A stretch of DNA of 64,000 bases from Apostichopus californicus (GCA_020650975.1 JAIPMN010000454.1:49552-113551); one strand, 5' to 3'. Shown: positions 37,751 to 52,496, counted from the first letter of the stretch. Program-made: numbers and translations. Notes: generated by a model not told the origin, from the letters alone.

Positions 37751-40700
37751 TCACCTCTCCCCTCACCCTTATACTATCTACAGTACCTCTTTTCCATAGG
37801 GATCCCTTCAGAATGAAAAGCTTCTCAATAACTGAGAACAAGCTGAAGACTGAACTACAGCAGCTAACCCGTTACTCATTTCTAATAACATGCACTTTGT
37901 CCACTTAGACAATAATAGTAATTTACCAACATATTTAGTCTAGATAGATGGATAGATAATGAGAGGCTTACACACATACATACACTACGTTGCAAAATGC
38001 TCAATTTGCCATTAGCAGACACAACAAAATTATGGAAAATGACTCCTTTCATTATAAAATGGTTGCCTGGAAACAATAGAACAAACAGTACAGCATTAGT
38101 CACTCAGTAGCTGTGAAGGTATTAAACACATATGCCTTGCTTTTGTGAGGGATTTGTATATACTGTTTGCATGACTGCATGCTGTACCACTAAACAAACT
38201 TTTTAACCGTATTAGGTGGAAAAAGAGATGTGACAACCAACCCACTTTCACTCTGTAGTACTCGATAGCTAGTCCTGTAAGACGAATAATGGCAACGAAA
38301 TCCACTGAGCAAATAGAATTAAGCTCAAACTGTTGTTATAACCTAACACCAAAGCACTTTCACGATCAACTCCACAAAATATTAAAATCTTCGTCTGTCC
38401 CATCCTGGTTCCAGGCACAATGTTGTGCACAAGTTTGCAAATTGCAACGTTTACAGGTCATTCATGAGTTATTAACCCTATGCTGCTATTAACCTAAAAG
38501 ACAATGTTCAACTGGGGCAGAGAGCAAAGGTTCACAGCTGTGTCCGAAAAGAAAGAGTCACAAATTTTTTGACAAAATTTTAATGAAATATGAAAACGCT
38601 TCTTATGTACTTCAAAGTGCAAAAGGGGGAAGAGCTTGAAACATTTCCCCATCATCCCCAACTTTCATGTCTAACAGAAAGTTGTGGATAGACTAGTTAC
38701 GAATTCATAGGAATATTTCAGGTTTCAAATATTGCATCCTATGAAGGTAAATGAAGTTCCACCAATGGATACTGCAGCTGGCATAATTTCCAATCCTATC
38801 ACTACACTTCAAGCACAGCCAACTGCTAATCGGGTAATCAGAGATCCAACATAGAATTGACAATCAGATCACGATATTAAAGTAACGGAAATAGGGGACC
38901 CCATGAAAATGACTATGCATCGTATCTTTGGACAGTCAATTTACATCTTCCAACAGCAAATGCCATTATCCTCGGATAGCCAAATTAGGTGACCGATTTC
39001 ATCATCTCAAGTTTGATGCCCCCCCCCCCAATTGTCTTCAATTTGACGTTCCCCAATCTGTAACAACACATGACAAATCTAATTCCATTGCAGTCTTCAT
39101 TGGTCTAGTTCTGACTAACCTCAAAAACTTAAAATTAACTTTGTCACAAAAATCACTCACTTACACTGTACAGGTTGGTATAAGTCTACAGGGAATTCAC
39201 ATCCACTATCGGGAGAGAGAGAGAGGGAACCGCTGGACAACAAATTTGACGATGGTAGCTGCTTCTAACAGATATCTAGATCTATAGATACAAAACACAT
39301 GCTGTGCATAGATATATGCTCACTGTTAATACTACTGTGCATGCATCTAACTAGGTCTTTGCATCTGAAAACATAAAAAATTTGTTAAACTAAAACAGAA
39401 CAGCCAGTAGAGTATGACAATATATTTCATATAAGTGTCGTAATAACGTTTTTTCAAATTTTCCATAGGATTTTTTTGTCCCATGCATAATATTGAACTG
39501 CTACATGTAGAAGCAACGAACGACGTCTTTGAACTAATCGAACTGAACACTAAATTTTCACGTCAAAGTTTGTCATACTACACAGGGCAGTTCTGTTTTG
39601 TTTTTTGGTTTTTTTTTTTTTCTTTTTTTCAATCTTTCGTCCATAACATCGTAACTAGTGTATAAATGAAATTTGACATACCAGGGGTGCCAGGATAATT
39701 GTGGGTTGCAGCGTTACTGGTCCATATGGGAGGAACTGCATGCAACAAAAGAGAAAAGTTAGAGAAAAGGAGGAAATAGTTAATGGATAAACATATGATA
39801 TATGAGACGAGAAAAGTGAATCTCAAAAACAAGAATGGTATATATGCATATAAATATAAATATTCAATTCGAAAGGAAGAGAAATAAATACTAATAAGTT
39901 ACGTAAACGTCATAATCAAATGTAATAATGGCAGGCACATCGCATCCCGTGAGTATTAAGTGAAGAAGATCGCAAGAATATAAGCCACTAAAACCAATCA
40001 TCACTTTTCGAATATCTCTAGAAATTTGCTTGCAGGACTAGTAAAGCAGCTTTTTGCATTTCGATCTGCCAATTTGGGAAAAAAAACCATCTACTAAAAC
40101 TACTAAAATCTTTCTTTAAAGCCTCACATTTTGATCTTAACATTACCATTGTAAACATTACAGGGGGTTGATTTCACAGTTCACAGCATGACAATGATAG
40201 AGATTGATTAGTAGTTTTAATTGATGTTTCCAGAATGAGATGCTTCATTAACAATGTACGAGGGTTCATACATCAATGACATTCATTATCCTTGTACTGT
40301 TTACTGCATTATGCAATGGAACTCACACAAATACAAAATAAAGTTAAAAACATTTGTCAGTCTTGCTGCTTCACCAAAAATTCTCACTCAAAATTAAACT
40401 TCAAACTTCGATTAAGGGGGGGGGGGAGGGGCTTCATTAAAACCAACTTACATTTGGGAAAAAGTACACTCATTGCATAAGGAAATATATCATCGACTCA
40501 TTGCTGCATTGATGATATAAGAGTTGAATATGTTTAGACTTTCTGTGCATTTTAGATTACTTCAAAACAAGCTCCCGAGCAGGTAAACGACCTCATTGTA
40601 ATCCACCCCACATTTTACTGATAAATTCGCTTCTATTAAGCAGCAAGATCCATACTCTAAGCAGATACTTCTTGCATTTGTCATTAAGCGCAATTTTTGC

Positions 40701-43700
40701 AACGTTTGACAGCTTATAATTAACCCCTCAGCAATCCCATGGAGGGGGGGGGGGCAGTTGATGGCTTTGATTTTGTTTGGGTAAAGCAAATTTTACGATC
40801 GCTACGGTTTCATTCCCTGCGACATGTCGGAATAAATCCGCTTTCCTTGATCATGATTTGAAACCTGAGATAAATTATAAACTTTTAGGTACATTTTAAA
40901 TGAGCTAAATGTTTTTTTTGTACGGAAGAACCATTACTTGATTAATACTATAGAACAAGCCACAGTGTGAGGTATCTCAAACGTTAACGCTAATGACAAT
41001 TGCAGTTTTGCAAAAGAGATCTCATTTTCTTGTTAAATTCCTTAACATGATAAGATGATAAGAATTCGTAATTAATCGTTAAGACTTTTAATTCCCAATT
41101 ATAGGTACTTTTCTTTCCATTAAATAATGCATGTTTTGTAGTACACAGGTGAGCTTTAACAAACCCCCAAATTGATGTGGAAATGTCACATATATATCCA
41201 ACATCCATTGTGTACACATAAATTTATAGTCCAAAGCTTAGCAATGTAAACCAACAAAACCAATGCATCATTGTTCTAGTTGGCACTTCTGTAGATCCTA
41301 GCTAATGCATAAGCAAATGCTGATAACAGACCTAACTGCAAATGTGTAGTGATACACTAATTGTATGAAAAGATCAGTTACATCGCCTCTCAAATTTTTG
41401 AGAATGAAAAAAAACCAAAAAATTCATAAGAATCAGAAATTTATGCACAAATTTTTGCATGGAACAAATTTCATGGAAGACTCAAAAGCCCATTAGGACA
41501 GCATTTCAAAGTAGCTGAGTGGATGATGATCACTAAGCCAATGGTAATACAATGTAATACAGAGCCACAAGTGTGGCAATAGAACTTTCCCAGAGTAGAT
41601 ACTACATTCAATGCTTCTAGAAGACGTTAAAGTACATTTAACCTGTTACTCAATTGCGGCATTAACAGTAACACACAGTCAGTGCTCTATGATAAACTGC
41701 TGTTGCTATAAAGTGCTGGTAGGCCATTCATACTCTGCCACTTACTGTCCATTTCTACTTTTATAAGTTTGAATACACCCTAAAGGTATACAAGAGCCAC
41801 CCATGCCATAAAAAGTTGTTACACGGCTTAACACTAGGCTATAAAAGATCTATAATAATAATAATAATGCACTACTTTACCTCCTGTGCTCATACCATAA
41901 CCACTGGTATAGTCATAACCTGGGTTGTCTGTGATATAGGACATTGCGACTGCTTTGCTTACTGGCGCTCTGAACCCTGGCTTTTATATATATACTGTAC
42001 ATATATATGTCTACAGTATGGTTGCCACAGAGTGTTGCATTTCTGCCATTACTTGGCTATCAAGTTGCTCTGAAAGGCAGAGTTGGGCTCAAATGGAGAA
42101 CCAAAGTTTATTCTTCAACAAAGTTCAAAGAACCACTTTCACAGTTGAACGCTTTTTACCAAGACTACAGGTCACCAGATCTATTGTTAACTAAATCCGA
42201 GTGGAGCGGAATTGGAAGTAAGAGAGGTCCCAAACAATCAAAACGAGGTAATCTGCTGACCATTTGTCTTTTCAATAAAAGCCCTATAACTAAATTAGCC
42301 TCCAGCCAAGAAGAATACCTTCTGGTAGGTAACAATGAACTTGTTTCACACCCACTTGATGGCTTCATGGCCAGGGCGTAATGACATAAAATAACCTATG
42401 GGAATCTTTGTCGGATTAATCAAACCTATGCTTATCTGTGCCTTAATTAGGAGCACCTTATTGAATGCACTAACTTTAAAACTAGTATAAAAAAAAAAAA
42501 CGTGAAACACTATTAAAGTTGCCGTACGTTTTTTCAATGTCAATTCACAAAAAGAATTTATGTACAAAACATTAGCCAGCAATGTATACAAGAACTATAA
42601 ACCCCATCAAAGCCCACAAGTATACATGTTACAATTGATTTCCTTGCATAAATGATTCTTTCGAGACATTTACAAACGTTTACAAATTTATCAAACAAAG
42701 CTGTTTTTTGGGCTAACTTGTTAGAACACCAAACAAACGGCAGGTAGGTAATGCATAGGTAATGCACAGTATAGAGAAGGTTCAGAAGGTCCTATATGAA
42801 GCCGTCCAAACTAAAGGACTCAAAATGAACCCTTTAAAGTGACTCAAAACAATCAAATCACTTCGAATCTTACTAGAAACATCACAGACTGGACCTCCCT
42901 CAATTTGTCACCATGGAGCACTTGCAAATATCAATACAGTTGTAATATTTTCTCAAAATCCGATACCCACAGAATCAGACACTCCAAATCGGTCAAAATA
43001 TTTGAAACTGTTTGTGCAATAAGGCACTGAAACTTCCATCGCCTTCTTAGAATATTGTTTACCGAGTCATTGTTGTGCCATCCCCCCCCCCCCCCCGCCT
43101 GTGTGTAGAGTGGTGCAGGCCTCAACAAAATGTAGCTAAGGAGAGGTTATACAGAGGACTTACTAGCGTACATCTATTGGCATCACATAGGTTTGCTTAA
43201 AAGCTGTGATGTACTGTGATAGTTAGCATCCACCCAGAGCTTAATATACCACACTACAAATCGGAAAAAAATGTGCTATGGGTATTCAGAATGGTACTGT
43301 AGATTTGCAAGAGGGCGGAGCTCCCCACCACCCCCCCCCCCCCACCTTTCCCAAGAGGGTCATTGGGGGGAAAGAAGTGCAAGAATGGTACCAATTTGTG
43401 TTAAGCTGATTAGATCTCTCAATGCTGCTTCTCATGCCATCAATTTGATAACAATTTTAAGTTCTCTCTAGATTTGTGCAATAAACTGGTACAGCCGTCT
43501 TAACGAACACACTATGAGAATACTTCTCCTCGCCTTAATACAAGAGCGCAATTAGCAGAAAATTACTTCATGACTTGATAACAATAGCGACTAATGTCCC
43601 GATTCTTATCTGTAATAATAGCTAGGACTTAATTGGTACATGTATCTACTGTTAAACTGCTGCAGGCCTAGGCTGTGGTGACATTTAGTTCCAGAGAAGA

Positions 43701-46700
43701 GACACAGACTTGCTTGACTTTTCAACCATCTGTTTTCGGCATAAATGCTACACACTAGCAAATGTTACATCTCGTGCTCAAGTGTCTTCCTGGGCAGACG
43801 CCAACGCAACCAACTCAAGAGACTAAATTACTTGTTTGATTTCAGATGCTCATCTTCAGTCAATCCATATTCCATACCAGACAGTATTAGGAAGCTTTTG
43901 TTTTATCGTGTGTGTTTGTGTGTGTGTGTATATGTAATATATATCTATATATAAATATATATATATATATAATCATCATTTGTGATAAAATTTGCTAATC
44001 AAACCAAATGGCAGACTTCCTGTGCAGCCACACTTCTGCCTAGATATATACACACAATTCAGGTGTAAAACATCTAGCATATATACTATGTTTGAGAATA
44101 CGTACATGTATGTACACTAACTTCTATTTTTCTTCATATTATTTGTAGAGCACCACTGATTTGATTTATGAATTGAATCACGGTCTGACTTTCATCATAA
44201 AGAGGTGAATAGAAGAAAATCTCAATTAAGAACAACTATCATAGAGTAAACTGACCATAAATGATAGGATGATACATGGCTTAATGATCTATGTCTTTGC
44301 TAGATTTCTAACTTTTTGAGACAAAGCCTTAAGGTGGTCACATTAATACAAAAGACCCATTACTATCCATCTGTGGTATTCTGGGAGACCTACTGTAGAT
44401 TGAAGTTGATTTCCCATTCATGCTAGTTAGAACTATCACAACTTGACTTCTCGCTTTGGATCGTCAAGAGAGAACCTTACAATCACAAAGATCTCAGGCA
44501 GGCACCAAGGACACAGGCAAAAAAGCTATCCCAAGATATGTCGGGGTTTAGCACGACAAAGAGACTGAAAGTTGCGATGCATGGATCATGACACTGGACA
44601 CTGAAATGAACGTACTGTGACCTGCTGAGTCATACCAAATTAAAATAATTTTACAGGTTCTTCAAGCCCGACTTGAAAATTTTGAGGATTTTAACTCTTT
44701 AGGTATTTGGCTGTTCAATGACATGCAATGGTGGTAAAATGTCCATAAATATAAATTCTGCTGGTCAGAGGAATAAACCTAGCTTACAACTGTCTTATTT
44801 TGTTATGCTGCTTTTTCTTCTTTTCTTTCTTCTTTCCAATTTTCTTTTAATATTTTGTATTTATCTTTTTTTTTATTATTATTATTATTTTTTTTATAAA
44901 TGTCATTTTGGTTTATTAGCTGCTATTTTATGTTTTTAAACATATGGGTTCTTATCTATGTAAGGAAAGTTACAAAATTTTTCAACACATCTGAGTTTTA
45001 AATATTTAACAAAATAATTACTGTAGAGCATTAGGTACTGAAAAGCATAGGAAGTTGCTAGGGTAAAATCTATACAGACATAGCTTTACCAGAAATCCAG
45101 TCTGACAGCCTGACCCACCATACAAACACTTTAACTACAGCCTAACCAAATAAATATTGCTTTCAGGACAAGCCTGTTGTAGGCATGGTTTTCTTATTCT
45201 TCTTTTTCTTTTTTTCAAAGCAACATCCAAAGTTGTTTTTTTTTACCTGGCCACATAATGTATGTAATGAACAACACTCTACAATAACACCCATGGGAAG
45301 CCTTCCCTCTTAAAACAAACTCAGTAGTGACCTTTGTCACCTAGTGCATTCTCTATTTACATTGATATTGTTTGCACAGGAGAATGTTTCAGGAAATGGC
45401 ATGTTCAAAGGCTTCTGTCTTGCAGCAATTTATTTTGGCCGATACAGCACAAAACACATGTATGTGTCACACACACACAGAGAGAGCTTAGGTGAGCTAA
45501 CACTACAAAACCTAACAGCACTTTTCATGGCCTCATGTCTCCACAGCTGACTAAGACAGACTGCACAGTCATGCTGTGGTCAACTCTTGCCAGACCTGTC
45601 CTAAAAGGGAGGGAAGGAGAAGTAAAAAAAATTGACTCGTAGAGGGAGTTATCACAAAATAGTGACCGGGATATTTATATATACACCACTAGACATAGCA
45701 GGTGAACTGTACAATAGCACTATGAACTAAATGTATTGACTTTGGGTATGATTGTGGTGTATGTACTGTTGTGTACCTGAGGTCTATACAGACTGTGCTC
45801 ACTGATCAGTGATCATTGTGTTGTGTAGTCTGCACATTGCTTTGAAGAAATTGCTGGGAGGATTAACACTATCACTCTGCAGTATTGTCCAACACAGAAA
45901 GGCATAGAAAACAGAAAAATGCTTTTGTTAGTGGTAAATTTTCACTGGTGAGATTTCTATGACTTTAGAGCTTGTTACACTCAGTACCAAGAATCATGTA
46001 AAAATCATGCAAATTATGTTTAAGAAGAGTTTACTAAGTTTAATGCTAAAAACCAACAACTTTTCTGGAAACAAACCAAAACAAAACAATGCATCTAGGA
46101 TAAAAGAGTTTTTAATTATCTCTCTTTATTTCATTTTTTTTTTTTAATGTTTTTTTTTTACAACTAGTTTAATACTGGTTTGTGTATTAACCAACTGAAA
46201 CTTAAGTTGATTATGTTGCCCTTCATATCAGACAAAAGTCAACAGAAATTATCTTGTAAGATGACTTTGAACACCCATTACCACAGGTTCCATATATATC
46301 TGCAATTAGTCTGAAATGTTTCAAAGTTTAACATATATATTACAGTATCTATTCTTTTTTTTTTCTCCTTTTAGATTATGATCATAGCTTTGACGGGCTA
46401 AACAGCTGTTAGAGTATGATTACAGGCTCTCCTTATTTGTTTTCGGTTCAGTTATTAACTTCAAACATTGAACACTACTTTAATCTTTCGAGGCAGAACA
46501 TGAGCAAACTATATAAAAAGATCAATTTTGCCGAAGATCAGAGATCTGTCTTTCGTCTCTCCCACGTTCCCGGTTGCAAATTGTACCCCGTGCTCAACCC
46601 ACTGAGGGGAATGGCGTGAATCAAATTATCATCAACCAGGACAGTACGACGATGTTGTTTCACATCGTTTTGTTTACAGTATTAAAAGATATTATTTAGC

Positions 46701-47035
46701 TTTCGTAACAATGCTAGAAGAAGAAAAAAAGAAAAAGAAAATTTGCTCTGCAAGTTGCCTTGTATCTTAAAGACAAGGATACTTTTCTCTTCCCATTATT
46801 TTCGGGGGGGGTCTTTTTTTTTTCTCCTTTTCTTTTTCTTCTGTTTTTCTTTTCTTTTAATGAAGGAATGATTGATAATTGGTACATACATTTCAAGCTG
46901 TACACTAGACTGCTAAAACAGAATTTGTCCATCAATTTTCAAAATCTTTTACCAAATTATTATTATTATAATTGTAATAACAATAATATAATTGTTGTTC
47001 TAAATATGATTGCAGTTGATACATGGACACTCTAC
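37751..47035. other. Long AT-rich filler
   Basis: No confident gene in about 9 kb. Items present: C-run at 39019-39029, GA-run at 39211-39225, T-rich tract at 39600-39630, G-runs at 40418-40427 and 40743-40754, a CT-free ATA repeat at 41850-41868, C-runs at 43081-43096 and 43330-43343, a GT/TA microsatellite at 43908-43970, T-rich tracts at 44865-44896 and 46134-46160, and a G-run at 46804-46810. A plus frame at 42007-42381 is moderately protein-like (124 codons from a valid ATG) with GTAAGA inside, but it has no family resemblance. Confidence 0.4.
43908..43970. repeat. (GT)n-(TA)n compound microsatellite
   Basis: A GT run passes into an interrupted TA run. The alternating purine-pyrimidine sequence could adopt Z-DNA or cruciform structure in principle. 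Confidence 0.85.
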
Positions 47036-47600
47036 TACCTTTGTAAAGTTCTACTTCCACAACTACGTCAGTACCCACTATTCGCAATACTCACGCCATA
47101 AGATTCACTTCCAACTAATCAAGTATAACAACTCCCACTTCTACCCACTACCCCGCTACTAATATTGACTTCCCACTTTTCAAGTCTTCATACTACTTCC
47201 ACTACCTACTCACTATTCCACTACCCACTATTATACTACTCCCACTACTCATTATTCCACTACTATACTACTTCTCCCACTACTCTTTATTCCACTACTA
47301 TACTACTTCTCCCACTACTCATTATTCCACTACCCACTACTATACTACTTCTCCCACTACTTCAGTATTAACATTTAATTCTCACATCTCAAAATACTTG
47401 TACTACCTCTACAGTTCACTTTTCTATTCCACTAACTACTCCCACTTTTTTATAAAATACTCTCACTACTGTTCCACTAATAGTTACTTCTATGCAAGCA
47501 CTCGTGCTACTTACTAATTCCACTAAGCCCACCATTTTCTATTACTCCCACTACTGTAAGTTACTCCCACTGCTCAAGTACTAAGATTGACTTCCCATGA
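47036..47600. repeat. Degenerate CCCACTACT/ATACTACT-rich repeat
   Basis: Short words CCACTACT, CCCACTACT, ATACTACTTCTCC and ATTCCACTAC recur irregularly for about 560 bp. The clearest tandem part is 47225-47360, where a unit of about 27-50 bp recurs. The plus strand is almost devoid of G there, a marked strand asymmetry. Confidence 0.75.
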
Positions 47601-49260
47601 CCCAACTACTTGTAGACTATTGTTCACTATGATACCATTTTTCTTCTTTTTTTTACTATGATACTACAAATTATTTTAATTTCCGCATCTAACAAGGTAT
47701 CTATATACTGGTATACACATTTTTTACACACATTAACATATGTACAGTAGTTTGTGCCAGAAATGATAACCCAACTGTATACTAGTAACTTTTTCACCAT
47801 ATAAACAGGGTGTCATTTCTCTCAAATATGGAATGCTGCCCACTATTTTGTATTATTTCAAGCTTACCATTGATATAACTTGCACAAGATGCTAGAAGTT
47901 GGCCTGAGTGAACATACATTCTTCTCACCTACTTAGCTGAAGATTAAATCTTACACAAACAAGAGATGTGATTTAACCCAATTGTTATCCTACAGAAGTT
48001 GAGCCAAATCAGAGATTGCCAACGGTTATTATGCTAAATGAGAACTAGCATGCATGAACCCATATTTCTATTTGGAAAATCCACTTCAGCATTTAAAAAG
48101 TTTTCACTATAGAGTATTTCCATATAATGAGTTACTTTTGATAAATTTTGATGATATTATTCGATGCTTAAGCCATCCAAACAAATGTAATTCATTAGCT
48201 GGAATAGTCAAGTTTCACTTTTAAAGTAATGAAGTAAAAGTCAACTATTTTGAAAGTTTTCCAACTTGCATTCTGCAACTGATTAATACAAATATGAATA
48301 CAATAGGTGTCAGCAGATCAAATAATTGGCAATCTAATCATATTTGTTAATTGCTAACTCATTCATTTTTACTTGTTGTGAAGAACATACTGTAGAAGTG
48401 TGTCTTCATTTCAATAATTGTAATCTTTTAGAAATATAGTTGGAAGGTTTTTGGTACAAAATGTTGACCAGCAGTAAAATAGCTACCTGAAGCTGATGGC
48501 CGATATTCCCGATAAGGTTCATAAGCTAAATAAATGAAAAGGATAACAGAGAATTTCAGAGCAAATATTATAGAAACATATATAATGCCCACTGTTATTT
48601 ACTGTATATTGTTGTTGTTTTAATTCTGAAATGTATCTAATTAAAGTTGTCTGTGTTCAAATGGTACAGTAGTAGTTAGCACACACTACCACCTGAGATG
48701 TCCTGTTTATACAGGTTTTATGTAATTTCTTTTGTTCCCTAAGGAAAGAGGAAAAGACAAACAGGAAATAGGTGCTACCAATTAGACCCGGTCTTCCTAC
48801 CGTTTGTCAAAACTCCTGCGTGCATCTATCTATCAAATGAACCATGTTTGGATAAATTTACCAAGGAAAACACTCAAACAGGAAGTGCAGAATAGGTTTT
48901 AATGTTAGAATCTGACATAAAATGTTGCATGTCTTGAATGGTGACTAATGACTATGCAGCAATATGAAACTTGTTCTTAGTGATGATGTGTTTCTCACGC
49001 AAGGTGCCCTCAATAACTGACCAACATTAAACAGGATTAATGATAAACAACATTAAACAGAAAGTACACCACTGCTATGCCATTATCAAATGTTGGACAC
49101 AATGCGTAGTTGACAACCTTCTTCTTTTTTTTTTCAAGATAATAATGTCTTCTTGATGATATGTGTCCAAATTGTTTTGTCATCATCTAATTACTTTTAA
49201 ATCAAACGCATCACATGAAAGTGATCTTGACTACTGCTGCTGCTGGCTTGACACCATCAG
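47601..49260. other. AT-rich filler
   Basis: No gene, repeat array or mobile element was seen. Confidence 0.5.
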
Positions 49261-49640
49261 CTCAGAGTAACTGTGTGGATATGTTCGATACAGGGAGAGA
49301 GGCAAGCGATGCAGAGATGGATGGAAGATGGTCGAGAGGTGGTGGAGAAGGATTGTGCAGGGAAAAGGGGTAAAAATGGTAGTGGAAAGGTGGAGGGGAG
49401 GTGGGGCAAGTTGAGGGAGTGGGGAAAGAGGTAGGAGTTGAAGGGAGGAGGGGGAGGACGGGGGAGGGGTGGAGGGATGTTGGAGAAGTGGAGGGGAGGT
49501 GGAGAGAGGGGAAGAAAGGTGGAGGGGGTAAAGGGGTGTTAAAGGGGTGTTAGAGGGAAATGAAGGGGGAACTAGGGGGTGGTGCAAGTGAGGTAGATGG
49601 AAGATGGAGGGGATGTGGTGGAGAGGTGGAGAGGAAGATC
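49261..49640. repeat. Polypurine GGAGG-rich block
   Basis: The plus strand is strongly purine-rich with recurring GGTGGAGGGGAGGTGG, GGGGGAGGACGG and GTGTTA-linked words, especially at 49375-49560. Several G-tracts of three or more lie close together, so G-quadruplex or triplex formation is possible. The 118-codon minus frame across it is Pro/Ser/Leu-rich and is a composition artefact. Confidence 0.75.
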
Positions 49641-51220
49641 AGTTGAATAGGAAACAGCAAAGGTGATCGTCAAATTATATCAGAAGTAGAAACAGAATAT
49701 TTTTTGCCCCGACAGCTAAAGGAACATGTTCCATTTCTTCTCTTTACTAGAACCCCTGAACCAAACCAACATGTGAAGGACGATGGAACTCATACGTATT
49801 ACAAGCTTTCAAGTCAGGGTTAATCCCTATAGTTAGATTCCTTTAGCAATTGGCATGGAATCAAAAGTGGTCAAAGGTCAGGGTAGGAACTATTCAGAAT
49901 CTTCAAAGTTGCTGTACTTTAATCGTTCCTTCCTTGGAAGATGTCAAGACTGCTTGACTACTGTGAATCCTGTTCCAATCCTCCCACATCCCTTCTACCT
50001 TTTTCCCCATTCCCTCCTCTCCTCCCCCACCCCCCCCCCACCCCCTCCACACACACACACATGTTTAGTTGCAAAGTGCCTCAGCCTCATTCTGATACAC
50101 CTGAATATATCTATATGTAAAACGAAATCAACAATACATGTGCATGCTCAGGGAAGACAAACCACCTGCCATTCAAGGACACTTTCGTTTTGTCATAAGG
50201 ATGAATCATGTTGGAGAAAAGTGCAGGAAAAGATTGAAACCAGTTAAGCATCCTTTAATAGAAAGTGTCTCGTATGTGCGGTAGTGCCTTCTGTGTGACA
50301 ATCGTAACCAACAAGGCCAGCAGCATACAACCAGGTGCTACGGTACATGTGATTGGTCCAGAAAGCTGCGCAGGAATTTAGTATAATCAGATCATGAACA
50401 CAGCATGGGAGTTCTCTTTGACCACCATTTGTACCAAGACAATAAACTCAAAACATTTGGAAAGTGTTAAGTAGTACGTCACTTCAAAATATGTATCTAC
50501 CAATGCTGCACCTGAAACAATCTTATAATTTCCGACACGATTTATGATACTTAGTAGTAGAGTTTGTGTTTGAATGAAAACATCAACATGTGCAGTACAT
50601 GACCAGTTAAGTCTCTGATGTTTACTTGCTTTACTTTCATTTTTCTCTCTTATTTTTCCCATTTTTTTTGTTTGTTTTTTTGTATGTGTTTGGTTTGCTC
50701 AGTGTTTTTTTGTTTTTTTTTGTTTTTTTGTTGTTGTGATCATTTCAAAAGAAATACCAAGTGATGACTGAACAGTCTACTTGGCCTTGTTTTTCACTTG
50801 ATGAATAGTGTCAGAGTATACGCATCACTTGTTTTATAACAAAATCACCATACAAGTCTATACAGTATGTATACAATACCTCTACACATCACGATAAACA
50901 AAGAGAAAAACACCAGTGGAGAGTGCTTTTCCATGCAGTGGCCAAACTGTCCTTTGTGTTGCCTTTTGTGACCAGTGTAGATTAGTAGTGACCAATACAG
51001 GTACAGTAGCTACATGTTAAATGATACAGCACACAGGGCTAGTTCTTCTGTATTAACTTGGTTGGTTACAGTGTAATATTTGCCCTTTCAGTCTTTTGTG
51101 TTGTATCTCTGATATGGGTGAAAACAGGTAATGGGTTTAGACAAAGAAGGAATCAGATATAGCATACAAACCAAAAAATCCACAACAACAAAAACTGTGC
51201 AACAGAGTTAGATTGGGAAG
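49641..51220. other. Filler
   Basis: C-rich sequence at 50018-50048, a GTTTTTTT repeat at 50664-50730. The 130-codon plus frame at 49855-50247 crosses the C-rich patch and is not called. Confidence 0.45.
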
Positions 51221-51329
51221 GGCAAGTGGGCAATTTGCCTAGAATTGGATCAGTGGGGGGGGGGGGGGGNNNNNNNNNNGGCAAGTGGGCAATTTGCCTA
51301 GAATTGGATCAGTGGGGGGGGGGGGGGAG
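51221..51329. other. False scaffold gap with duplicated flanks
   Basis: The sequence from GGCAAGTGGGCAATTTGCCT to GGATCAGTGG plus a G-run occurs at 51221-51269. It is then followed by ten N (51270-51279) and again by the same sequence at 51280-51327. The two copies look identical apart from G-run length. This is the same artefact as at 8789-8989: one poly-G locus was assembled twice. Confidence 0.88.
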
Positions 51330-52370
51330 GGAGGGAACAATGCTAAAATGTACATGACCCTGTAAGTTGGGAGGATATGCAAATTCTTGGAAAATGGATT
51401 GGAACTGGGTGTATGTCACAGTGCCAATGATGAAATGTGAATTGACAAAGACCACCTAAAGGAAAGTGTACATTGTCTTTCACCCTTGTTGAGGATTAAT
51501 TCTACATCAAATAGTTGAGCATGAAAGTTGTGCATTTGAAAAGGAAATTGATACATTGAAAGTGCAAAAGGCCATTTTTGCAGGAAGTCTATATATATAG
51601 ACAGGTTGACTTTGTTTTGGCTCAAGGTTGGCCAAGCTGTTAATACAGATTGGTTTGCCTTTAAATATTGGAAAATGTACCCTCGAGATAACCTCATAGG
51701 ATTTGGTTTGGGTTAGACTCTGTTAAAAGATTTGGTCTTCTTTGGTTAACTGAACAAACTTTTACTAAGTAAGAAACCTGCCAAAGTTATCATGTTTCAT
51801 TGAGTCACCCTCCCCCCCCCCCCCATTTTTTTCTCTTATATCTTATTTCACTCTGTCTCTTTTCCTGCATTCAGTCACTGTCATTCTGAATAGCTATTTT
51901 ATTCATTTTTCATTCTACTTTTTTCTTCAATCTTTCATATTTATAAGCATATCTCTCTCTTTGAATATGAAGTGCAGACACTGCTCATTATACTGCATTT
52001 TCTTTGACACTTCAGTCCGGTCAGCAGATCACTAATAAAGTTGGTAGAACATTGAATTGGAGAGGCAAACTGTCTACAACAAGAGGGGCAGAGAGCGATA
52101 GACTAAACCTGTTGCAAATAAAAGAATATCCCTATCCCAATGAGAATTTCCTGGCGTTTCATGCATGATATGGTGGAAGATGGTGCGACTCAGATGGGAG
52201 AGGGGGGGTGGGGATTCTTGGATCTACAATGGCTGAATTGTGCAGAGATAAAAAAAAAAATTACAAAAACTTTTCTGTGAACCTACACTGCTCCCGGACT
52301 GATCTACAGTAAAAATTGTATAATTTAACATTTTTCAAAGATGTTCTTCTGTAGCAATTTTGCCTGAACT
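51330..52370. other. Filler
   Basis: A C-run at 51812-51824 and T-rich sequence; no gene was seen. Confidence 0.5.
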
Positions 52371-52496
52371 GCTTGTGTGAAGTTGCTTGTGTGAAGCTGC
52401 TTGTGTGAAGCTGCTTGTGTGAAGCTGCTTGTGTGAAGCTGCTTGTGTGAAGCTGCTTGTGTGAAGCTGCTTGTGTGAAGCTGATTGTGTGAAGGT
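52371..52496. repeat. 14-bp minisatellite (CTTGTGTGAAGCTG)
   Basis: Nine tandem copies of a 14-bp unit. The first copy has AAGTTG and the last copies have GATTG and AAGGTG, so the array edges are diverged and the centre homogenised. The minus-strand frame across it repeats every 14 residues and is an artefact. Confidence 0.95.

Noticed and set aside
46714-47101. Overlapping frames across 46760-47101
   Set aside because: Built on T-rich and ATT repeats; no protein-like signal.
49231-49587. 118-codon Pro/Ser/Leu-rich minus frame
   Set aside because: It is the complement of the polypurine block, with no coding-like residue variety.
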